The translations under genes and the position numbers were made by a program. A stretch of 45,985 bases of DNA from Flavobacteriales bacterium (GTDB lineage: Bacteria; Bacteroidota; Bacteroidia; Flavobacteriales_F; PHOS-HE28), in assembly GCA_016788635.1 (NCBI GenBank), contig JAEUSU010000031.1, positions 1 to 45,985 on the forward strand, given 5' to 3'. Below are positions 1 through 6,381 of this stretch, one piece after another (within the stretch, counting starts at the first letter, position 1; the number at the start of each line of letters is the position of its first letter). The notes below the pieces were generated by a model, which worked only from the letters and a program-made list of their open reading frames with translations, searched no databases and had not been told where the DNA came from.

Positions 1-388
1 TGTCGCGCGCGCTCGTGAAGTGCTCCAGGGCGATGTTGAAGTGCTTCAATGCGCCGTTCACCTCATTGGCGATCACGAAGGAGACCCCGATCGAGAGGTG
101 AGCCCTGCCGATCAGCGTATCGTTCCCTGTGGGTTCAGCGATCCCCAGGATGCGGACCGCTGTGGACATGCAATCCTCCTGACGATTGAGGTACAGGTAC
201 TTCTGCACCAGCCGTGCGAGCAGCGCCACCTTCATTCGCGGATCGTCCGTGGCCTTTTCGCGGGCGACCAAGGAATCCACTGGTAAGTCCTTGACTCGAT
301 CGCTGAGCGTATCGAGTGGCTGGGAGTAAAGCTGTTCGGAACCGATCAAGGCCATGACCAAGGCCAGCGTTCGGAAATTGAAGACCAT
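1..388 (-). CDS. TPR-type secreted or membrane protein, N-terminal part (runs off the window)
   Basis: The frame is open from the ATG at 388-386 to the window edge, giving the first 129 residues. It begins with a signal peptide or membrane anchor (MVFNFRTLALVMALIGSEQ) followed by helical segments of TPR character (for example ALLARLVQKYLYLNRQED and GALKHFNIALEHF). It is the third gene of a minus-strand series with the two TPR proteins upstream. An in-frame ATG at 430-428 overlaps the upstream stop codon (TGATG), so coupled initiation there, with a 14-residue longer N-terminus, is a real alternative. I chose 388 because it places the hydrophobic segment at the start. The missing C-terminus could carry an output domain, such as a kinase or DNA-binding domain, that its two neighbours lack; this cannot be seen here. 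Confidence 0.72.
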   Translation of the reverse strand, partial: MVFNFRTLALVMALIGSEQLYSQPLDTLSDRVKDLPVDSLVAREKATDDPRMKVALLARLVQKYLYLNRQEDCMSTAVRILGIAEPTGNDTLIGRAHLSIGVSFVIANEVNGALKHFNIALEHFTSARD

Positions 389-429
389 GGTGATGGTTCG
401 TTCGTGAAGCGTGCGCACGCCCATGATCA

Positions 430-1866
430 TCAACCGGCATTAGTGTCTGTTGGCCGTGCCTCCAGTTCCTCGATCGTCCTCCTCGCCGCCTCCAACCGCA
501 CGCGATTGTTCTTCGAAACGAGCATGTTCGTGATGAGCTTCTCCATGCGGTGGTGCAGCGGTATCAGCAACCCGGCGATCGCGGCCATGCACAAGAGCAT
601 CAGGATCGGCGAATGGTTCGTGATGCGGTCCAGGAACGGATGCACCAGCAGGTTGATGAACTCGAAGAACAAGAGCAGCGCGATGAGCGAGAGGTTCTTG
701 ATCGTCCTCGCACCTACAATGGCTGTGCGGCTGAACACGAGCAGGAAAATGCCGAGCGTGATGACGATGAGGGCGATGATGCCGAATTGGATGTTGCGGG
801 AGCGTTCTGTGGCGGCTATTTCCCGGAGCCTAGCCTCCTCCCGCTCTTTCAGGTCCTGCTCGAAGGTCATATTCTGAAGCTTGATCATGTTCCCGGTGGT
901 CTTCAGGCTGTCGTTGAACAGCGCCTTCACTTCCGAGTAATGAAAGGCACTATCCAGGCGACCTTGCGCCTTGTAGGCCGCACGCAGGAGATCAGCAGAC
1001 CTGGCCGTCAAGCTCAAATGACCGAAGTCAAGACTAACCGCCAGGGCCCGCCGCCCGTCCGTGATGGCTCCAGGCAACTCATGCATTTCCAGGCGCATAC
1101 GCCCCCGCCCTCCGAGGGCTTGGATCAGCGGTATCACCACATCAAAGGAATCCGCCACTTCGATCGCACGCGTGAAATGCACCTCGGCAAGAACGCGGTC
1201 GCCCTTGGCCGCATAGGCCGCACCCAAGGTGTAGTAGGATCGCGCATAGCCATAGGGATCCTCCTCAGGCTCCCGGATGGTGTTCGATCGTTGGGCGTAG
1301 TACAGGGCCGAGTCGGCCTGTCCCATGAGACGATAGGTGTCGCTCAATTGACAGTACGTGCGGTTCACCTCCAGCACCGAACGCACGTTCACGAGAGCCT
1401 TCTTGAGCAGCTCAAGACATCGTGGATAGTCCTCCATCTGCCTGTATACAACGCCGATCTCCTTGTCCGCCACTCCTGAATACTCCCGGCTGCCAGCCTT
1501 CTCGGCAAGGGTGCGGGCCCGATAGAAGTGCTTCAGCGCAGCCTCGGGGTCGGCAGATCCACCGGTCGCATTGCCAAGGACCAGATACGCTTCAGCTCCC
1601 AGGGTATCCACGCCAAGGGAATCGGCCAATTGCAGCGCATCCATGCTAGCTCGTGTTGAGGCAGTCCGTTCACCTCTGTAGTAGCACGCCCACGCATGGT
1701 TCACCGTGATCCAGAAGCGTTCGAGCACGGGGCGTGACTTGTCATGCCGGGTGTCGAGCGAATCGTAGCGGGCATCGATGCCGTACTTCTGGGCATGAGC
1801 GCGAGCACAAGCTGCCAACGCAAGCATGAGCACGAGCAACCGCATCATCGTTAACGATTTCATCAT
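430..1866 (-). CDS. TPR protein with three-helix membrane tail (paralog 2)
   Basis: A 478-residue protein: signal peptide (MMKSLTMMRLLVLMLALAA), a TPR superhelix over roughly residues 40-320, a charged coiled-coil stretch rich in Glu and Arg at about 330-358, three transmembrane helices at about 362-440, and a final cytoplasmic coiled coil. No histidine kinase, HTH or cyclase domain follows, although the layout matches the sensory half of Bacteroidota TPR sensor kinases. It has exactly the same length as the upstream gene, and the membrane tail is nearly identical at DNA level while the TPR part has diverged. The frame is open up to 2019, but the ATG at 1866 starts a good signal peptide and overlaps the upstream stop by four bases (ATGA), so the longer form is rejected. 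Function unknown; sensing or scaffolding is an inference. Confidence 0.88.
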   Translation of the reverse strand: MMKSLTMMRLLVLMLALAACARAHAQKYGIDARYDSLDTRHDKSRPVLERFWITVNHAWACYYRGERTASTRASMDALQLADSLGVDTLGAEAYLVLGNATGGSADPEAALKHFYRARTLAEKAGSREYSGVADKEIGVVYRQMEDYPRCLELLKKALVNVRSVLEVNRTYCQLSDTYRLMGQADSALYYAQRSNTIREPEEDPYGYARSYYTLGAAYAAKGDRVLAEVHFTRAIEVADSFDVVIPLIQALGGRGRMRLEMHELPGAITDGRRALAVSLDFGHLSLTARSADLLRAAYKAQGRLDSAFHYSEVKALFNDSLKTTGNMIKLQNMTFEQDLKEREEARLREIAATERSRNIQFGIIALIVITLGIFLLVFSRTAIVGARTIKNLSLIALLLFFEFINLLVHPFLDRITNHSPILMLLCMAAIAGLLIPLHHRMEKLITNMLVSKNNRVRLEAARRTIEELEARPTDTNAG

Positions 1867-3299
1867 GGTGCCTGGTCGGGTTTGGCCTCCAACTCCTCGA
1901 TCGTCCGCCGTGCCGCCTCCAGCCTTACCCTGTTGTTCTTGCTCACCAGCATATTGGTGATCAGCTTCTCCATGCGGTGGTGCAGCGGGATCAGCAACCC
2001 GGCAATCGCGGCCATGCACAAGAGCATCAGGATCGGTGAATGGTGTGTGAGTTCGCCCAGGAACGGATGCACCAGTAGGTTGATGAACTCGAAGAACAGC
2101 AGCAGCGCGATGAGCGAGAGGTTCTTGATGGCCTTGGCGCCCACGACGGCTGTGCGGCTGAACACGAGCAGAAAGATGCCCAGCGTGATGACGATGAGGG
2201 CGATGATGCCGAACTGGATGTTGTTGGCGCGATCGATGGCCGCCTGTTCCTTCAGCCTGGCCTCCTCCCGCTCCTTCAGCTCCTGCGCGAAAGCCATGTT
2301 CTGCAGCTTGTTCAGGTTGGTGGCGTTGATCAGGCTGTCCGCGTATAGCACCCGCAGCTCGAAGTAGCGGTAGGCGCTATCGCTCTGGCCCATGGTCTTG
2401 AAGGAGCGGCGCAAGAGGTCCGACGCGCCGATCAGCCCCTCCAGGTTGCCGCCCGCCTGGCTCACCTGCATGGCGCGCCGGCCATCGGCGATGGCCGCAG
2501 CGATGTCACCGGCCTCCAGTTCCATCTTCCCTCGTGCCACCAGCGAGCCGTAAAGCGGGATCATCACCTGGAAGGAGTCGGCGATTTCGATCGCTCGCGC
2601 GAAGTGCACCTCGGCCAGTTGCCGTTCGCCCTTGGCGGCGTAGGCGGCACCCAGCATGTAGTAGGAGCGCGCATAGGCATAGGGATCGCTTCCCGGGTCG
2701 GTGATGATGTTGGAGCGCTGCGCCCAGTAGAGCGCACTATCCGGTTGCCCCATCAGGCGATAGCAATCGCTCAAGTGGCAGCATACGCGATTGACCTGGT
2801 TGTTCCAGGTCACGTTGGCGAGGGCGAGCTTCAGCAACCCCAGCGCACGCGGCAGGTCGCCCAAGGTCTTGTACACGGTGGCGATCTGCTTCTGCGCAGT
2901 GCCGATATAGTCCGGACTGCCGGAGCGTTGCGCATACTCCAAGCCTTGATAGAAATACTTCAACTGCAAAGCCGCATCGGCTGATCCGTTGAAGGCATCG
3001 CCCACATGGTGCGAGGCGGTCGCGAGCAGACTATCGATGCCGAGCTGCTCAGCCAGCTCAAGCTGTTCCTTCGAGGTGATCCTCGCCTCGGCGATCAGGC
3101 CCCGATTGAAACAGGCCCAATGGTGGTTGCTGGTGATGAAGTAGCGTTCGATCAAGGGCCGGGACAGGTCGTGCCGGGTATCCAGCGAATCGTACACGGC
3201 CTTGTTGGTGTAAGGCTGGGCATGCAGCAGCCGGACCGTGCAGACCAGCAGCAACAGGACCATCGCACGGATGCTCGTCAGCGGGCGGTAGGCGGGCAT
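1863..3299 (-). CDS. TPR protein with three-helix membrane tail (paralog 1)
   Basis: A 478-residue protein and the first gene of the coupled TPR series. It has a signal peptide (MVLLLLVCTVRLLHAQ after a short N-terminal extension), TPR repeats to about residue 325, a coiled coil near 327-358, transmembrane helices at about 362-382, 393-411 and 422-439, and a C-terminal coiled coil ending in EELEAKPDQAP. Motifs shared with the downstream paralog include YDSLDTRHD near the N-terminus and YARSYYLGAAYAAKG-type TPR helices. Expected topology is a periplasmic TPR domain with a short cytoplasmic helix. No enzymatic or DNA-binding domain is present, so any signal must pass through a partner. A weak -7-like element lies just upstream. 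Known Bacteroidota TPR sensor proteins share the layout; the exact role is unknown. Confidence 0.88.
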   Translation of the reverse strand: MPAYRPLTSIRAMVLLLLVCTVRLLHAQPYTNKAVYDSLDTRHDLSRPLIERYFITSNHHWACFNRGLIAEARITSKEQLELAEQLGIDSLLATASHHVGDAFNGSADAALQLKYFYQGLEYAQRSGSPDYIGTAQKQIATVYKTLGDLPRALGLLKLALANVTWNNQVNRVCCHLSDCYRLMGQPDSALYWAQRSNIITDPGSDPYAYARSYYMLGAAYAAKGERQLAEVHFARAIEIADSFQVMIPLYGSLVARGKMELEAGDIAAAIADGRRAMQVSQAGGNLEGLIGASDLLRRSFKTMGQSDSAYRYFELRVLYADSLINATNLNKLQNMAFAQELKEREEARLKEQAAIDRANNIQFGIIALIVITLGIFLLVFSRTAVVGAKAIKNLSLIALLLFFEFINLLVHPFLGELTHHSPILMLLCMAAIAGLLIPLHHRMEKLITNMLVSKNNRVRLEAARRTIEELEAKPDQAP

Positions 3300-3313
3300 G
3301 GAAAAGGAAAGGC

Positions 3314-3321
3314 GAAAGATG
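3314..3321 (-). promoter_or_regulatory. weak -7-like element before the TPR genes
   Basis: Read on the minus strand this is CATCTTTC followed by GCC, with two mismatches to the Bacteroidota -7 box TAnnTTTG. It sits 14 bases before the ATG at 3299. It resembles the better boxes elsewhere in the window (TATCTTTG, TACCTTCG), but no -33 element is visible, so the call is tentative. Confidence 0.3.
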
Positions 3322-3568
3322 GGGAACGGCGGGCTACCCGCCTAATCGCGGGATGGGCGAACGGAAAGATCCATGAATGGCAGCATCCATCATCTCATTT
3401 GTGCAATTGAGGTACAGCATGCCAGCACAACATGAAAGGCACTCTTGCCATAGCCTCCGAATAACCGAAGTGATCCATATTGGGAAGGTGCCCCACGATC
3501 CGGACCACCGGCGCCATGGTTCCACCACCGGCAAAGGCCAATGAGGCGATACCCCCGACCTTGGCTCC
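3322..3568. other. intergenic region without a supported gene
   Basis: This region separates the minus-strand TPR genes from the plus-strand oxidoreductase. It holds a small perfect hairpin (GGCGGG at 3328-3333 with CCCGCC at 3337-3342). No convincing -7 box for the oxidoreductase is visible. Reverse frames are open here but match nothing I recognise and lie antisense to the downstream gene. Confidence 0.5.
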
Positions 3569-4561
3569 ATGGAACCATCGACCGCCATCCCCGCACACAT
3601 GTTGGCCTGGACCCACCGGCGCTATGGGCCACCGGATGTGTTGCGGCTCGAAAAATTGCCGGTGCCTATGCCCGGCCCGAAGGATATTCTGGTGCGGGTG
3701 CATGCCACCACGGTGAACCGAACCGACTGTGGCTTCCGCTCGGCGGAGTATGTGGTGAGCCGCTTGTTCAGTGGCATCATCAAGCCGAAGCGCCCGGTGC
3801 TGGGTTGTGAGTTCGCTGGTGAGGTGGTGGCTGTTGGCAAGCAGGTGCAACGCTTCCAGGTGGGCGACAAGGTCTTCGGGTATGATGACCAGCGGTTCGG
3901 TGCGTACGCCCACTACATGATCACGCCTGCCGATGGGGGTGTGGCGCTCCTGCCCACCGGTTGGTCCTATACCGAATCCGCTCCGCTCACGGAGGGCATC
4001 CACTACGCCTGGTGCAACTTGAAGGCCGCAGACATTGGAACTGGCAGTCGTGTGCTCGTGAATGGTGCTACAGGTGCGATCGGCTCTGGGGCCGTGCAAT
4101 TGGCGGTCTCGCTCGGTGCAACGGTCACGGCCGTGTGTGCGACACCCTATGTGCAGCGCATCAAGGACCTCGGCGCACACATGGTGATCGACCGCAGCAC
4201 CACGGACTTCCTCACCGCACCAGGCCCCTATGAACTGGTCTTCGATGCCGTGGGCAAGAGCCGCTTCACACTCTGCAAGCACCTGCTTGCGAAGGATGGT
4301 TGCTACATCAGCACCGAGTTGGGGCCGCGTGGTGAGAACGTCCTTCTTGCACTGATCGGCGGGCTGCGCAGAGGACCGCGCGTTCGCTTCCCCTTGCCCA
4401 CCATCAGCAGGAAGGATGTGGAGCACTTCCGGAGCATGGCCGAAGCGGGTACCCTGCGGCCCTTGATCGACCGGGTGGTGGGCTTCGACGAATTGATCGA
4501 GGCGACCCGCTACGTAGAGACCGGACAGAAGATCGGGAACGTGGTGGTGAATGTGCCATAG
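3569..4561 (+). CDS. NAD(P)-dependent oxidoreductase, medium-chain (MDR), quinone-oxidoreductase type
   Basis: A 330-residue MDR-family enzyme. The GroES-like N-terminal half runs to about residue 135 and includes VLGCEFAGEVVAVG and FQVGDKVFGYDD. The Rossmann half begins near VLVNGATGAIGSGAVQLA (about 163-179), where the glycine-rich loop binds the nicotinamide cofactor. Structural zinc ligands of classical alcohol dehydrogenases are absent, placing it with zinc-independent quinone oxidoreductase or enoyl-reductase-like proteins. Expected reaction: NADPH-dependent reduction of an activated double bond or quinone, in the cytoplasm; the substrate cannot be told. Translation may instead start at the internal ATG at 3599 (MLAWTHRRYGP), where family similarity usually begins. 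It stands alone between two strand switches in function. Confidence 0.9.
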   Translation: MEPSTAIPAHMLAWTHRRYGPPDVLRLEKLPVPMPGPKDILVRVHATTVNRTDCGFRSAEYVVSRLFSGIIKPKRPVLGCEFAGEVVAVGKQVQRFQVGDKVFGYDDQRFGAYAHYMITPADGGVALLPTGWSYTESAPLTEGIHYAWCNLKAADIGTGSRVLVNGATGAIGSGAVQLAVSLGATVTAVCATPYVQRIKDLGAHMVIDRSTTDFLTAPGPYELVFDAVGKSRFTLCKHLLAKDGCYISTELGPRGENVLLALIGGLRRGPRVRFPLPTISRKDVEHFRSMAEAGTLRPLIDRVVGFDELIEATRYVETGQKIGNVVVNVP

Positions 4562-4617
4562 CTCAATGGTCGCGTTCGGCTTCTGTAACGTGTACGGCGA
4601 ACAAAGGCCACCGGACC

Positions 4618-5499
4618 ATGCGACATGTACTTCTTGTTGCCTTGTTGTTGCCCACTTTCACCCACTCCCAATGCTGGGCGCCGGTGGGTGCACTATGGAC
4701 CTACAAACAGGGCTCCTGTTGCGGACCCGATACCAACCTGGCCGTGATCCGTGCGGATGGGGATACGGTGATCAACGGACGCGACTGCACCAAGCTCATC
4801 GCAGACCAGGGCTGGTTCGGCTGCTACTCCTTTGTGCGCTACTTCTCGGAAACCAACGACTCCTTGTACTTCTACGACACCCATACCGATCGCTTCACGT
4901 TGCTCTTCCAGTGGAACGCCATGCCCGGTGACACGTGGTACACGGAGGTCAACGATGACTTCTCGACAGGCGACACGTTGGATTGGACCGTGATCGATAC
5001 CGGACAGGTGGTCATCGACGGCCTGGTCCTGAGGAACTGGCAGGTGCAGGTGCTTCCACGGCACATGATGTACAATGCACCCATCGGGCACGTAACGGAG
5101 CGACTGGGCCCATTTGGAAGTCCGTTCACGTGGACATTCGGCGCATGCGATGGAGAGACTTTCCTGCAGTTGCGATGTTATGAAGATGATGGGATCAGCT
5201 GGCAGAATAGCGCCGTTCCACAATGCGCGCTGAGCACCCATATCAGTGGACCGGCCTTCACACCACCATTCAAGCTGCGACCCAACCCCGTCGCCACCGG
5301 GGAGCCCGTTCTGCTGGACCTTCATCATCCGGCCGCTACAACGGATGTGGTCGTGCACGATGCCTTGGGACGGGAAATTGCGCGCATGGACCTGAAGGAA
5401 AGTCGCGCATCGATCACCCTTCCGAACAGCGGTGTATATGTGGTGACACTACAACATGCTGGTCACCCCATTGCGCAGCAGCGCCTGATCGTGCACTGA
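4618..5499 (+). CDS. secreted protein with T9SS type A sorting domain
   Basis: A 293-residue protein with signal peptide MRHVLLVALLLPTFTHS, a mature region of no known family (about 20-215) with several cysteines, and a C-terminal type A sorting domain from about residue 220. The sorting domain shows the usual order: KLRPNPVATGEPVLL, then VHDALGREIARM, then LPNSGVYVVTLQHAG and a final QRLIVH. Such domains direct export through the type IX secretion system, after which the domain is removed and the protein is released or attached to surface LPS. The passenger (for example GALWTYKQGSCCGPDTN) resembles short secreted proteins common in Flavobacteriales; no catalytic motif is seen. It is followed by the LOG-family gene with its own promoter. 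Confidence 0.88.
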   Translation: MRHVLLVALLLPTFTHSQCWAPVGALWTYKQGSCCGPDTNLAVIRADGDTVINGRDCTKLIADQGWFGCYSFVRYFSETNDSLYFYDTHTDRFTLLFQWNAMPGDTWYTEVNDDFSTGDTLDWTVIDTGQVVIDGLVLRNWQVQVLPRHMMYNAPIGHVTERLGPFGSPFTWTFGACDGETFLQLRCYEDDGISWQNSAVPQCALSTHISGPAFTPPFKLRPNPVATGEPVLLDLHHPAATTDVVVHDALGREIARMDLKESRASITLPNSGVYVVTLQHAGHPIAQQRLIVH

Positions 5500-5524
5500 C
5501 CGGGGTGGGGTGCACGTGACCCGC

Positions 5525-5532
5525 TACCTTCG
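5525..5532 (+). promoter_or_regulatory. -7 box directly before the LOG-family gene
   Basis: TACCTTCG has one mismatch to TAnnTTTG. It ends six bases before the ATG at 5539, so transcription would start at or next to the start codon, giving a leaderless or nearly leaderless mRNA. The same spacing from TA to ATG (14 bases) recurs at 36768. Confidence 0.5.
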
Positions 5533-5538
5533 CCGCCC

Positions 5539-6294
5539 ATGGTGCAGTCCACCCGCAACAAGCAGATCGACCTCAGCTTTCTCGAGGGTCCGCGTACACG
5601 GTGGAAGGAACTGCGGTCCGTGGCATCCATCGCCAACGAGTTCCTCTACGGCTTCCGCAAGCTGCACTTCGTGGGGCCCTGTGTCACCTTCTTCGGCAGT
5701 GCACGCTTCACCGAGGATCACCCGTATTACCAGGTGACCCGCGAAATGGCCCGACGGGTCGGAGAGATCGGCTTCACCATCATGACCGGAGGCGGCCCGG
5801 GCATCATGGAGGCTGCCAACCGCGGGGCCCGGGACGCGGGTGCCACCAGCGTGGGTTGCAACATCGTACTGCCCTTTGAGCAAAAGCCCAACCCCTACCT
5901 CGATGTGTCGCTGGAGTTCGAGCGCTTCTTTGTACGCAAGGTGCTCCTGCTCAAATACAGTGTGGCCTTCGTGGTGATGCCGGGCGGCGCCGGCACCATG
6001 GACGAATTGTTCGAGACCGTGACCCTGATCCAGACCGGTAAGGTGAAGCACTTCCCCATCCTGCTTTATGGAAAGGAGTATTGGGCGCCCATGCTGGAAC
6101 AGATCGAACGCATGGTGGAGGCCGGTACACTGGGGCGTGATGAGCTCAAGTTCATCTACGTGGCGGACTCCCTTGAGGAAGCGGGCACCTTCCTGCGGGA
6201 GGAAATGGTGCGCATGTGGCAGGAGGCCAAGGGCCGCAACGACCGCCCCAAGTGGTGGTTCCTGGAGCAGCGCACCGGCACGGCCAAGGCATAA
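5539..6294 (+). CDS. LOG-family protein (TIGR00730-type nucleotide 5'-monophosphate phosphoribohydrolase)
   Basis: A 251-residue cytoplasmic protein of the lysine decarboxylase-like/LOG family. Diagnostic motifs are GSARFTEDHPYY (about 53-64), GGGPGIMEAANRGA (84-97) and PGGAGTMDELFE (148-159); the last two form the nucleotide-binding and catalytic site that hydrolyses the N-glycosidic bond of (cytokinin) nucleoside 5'-monophosphates. The motif reads PGGAGTMDE, in the range accepted for the family. In bacteria that do not signal with cytokinins, these enzymes are thought to act in purine nucleotide turnover. The old label lysine decarboxylase is not supported, since no PLP-binding site is present. 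Its stop codon lies inside the direct-repeat element preceding the TonB receptor. Confidence 0.92.
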   Translation: MVQSTRNKQIDLSFLEGPRTRWKELRSVASIANEFLYGFRKLHFVGPCVTFFGSARFTEDHPYYQVTREMARRVGEIGFTIMTGGGPGIMEAANRGARDAGATSVGCNIVLPFEQKPNPYLDVSLEFERFFVRKVLLLKYSVAFVVMPGGAGTMDELFETVTLIQTGKVKHFPILLYGKEYWAPMLEQIERMVEAGTLGRDELKFIYVADSLEEAGTFLREEMVRMWQEAKGRNDRPKWWFLEQRTGTAKA

Positions 6295-6329
6295 CAAAGG
6301 CTTAACAATGGGTCAATCACTGGTTGACC
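6291..6329 (+). promoter_or_regulatory. phased direct repeats (Pho-box-like) upstream of the TonB receptor, with overlapping hairpin
   Basis: ATAACA (6291-6296) and TTAACA (6302-6307) are separated by five bases. Weaker copies follow in the same 11-base phase: TCAATC at 6313 and TTGACC at 6324. The 6-5-6 layout of TTAACA hexamers is that of the PhoP box of Firmicutes and resembles Pho boxes in general. The stretch 6310-6330 also forms a 7-bp inverted repeat (GGGTCAA/TTGACCC). A phosphate-starvation regulator is a hypothesis only. A similar element precedes the partner lipoprotein at 9239. Confidence 0.4.
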
Positions 6330-6381
6330 CTGGCGCCGGTCCTTTGCGGCACCGTTAAGTACGCCTTCACCGGAGCCACTC

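Noticed and set aside
430..2019. Longer 529-residue form of TPR paralog 2
   Set aside because: The extra 51 residues overlap the upstream paralog and precede a proper signal peptide at 1866.
3395..4426. Minus-strand open frame of 343 codons antisense to the oxidoreductase
   Set aside because: No domain across the antisense part; only the tail in the intergenic gap is kept as a low-interest remark.
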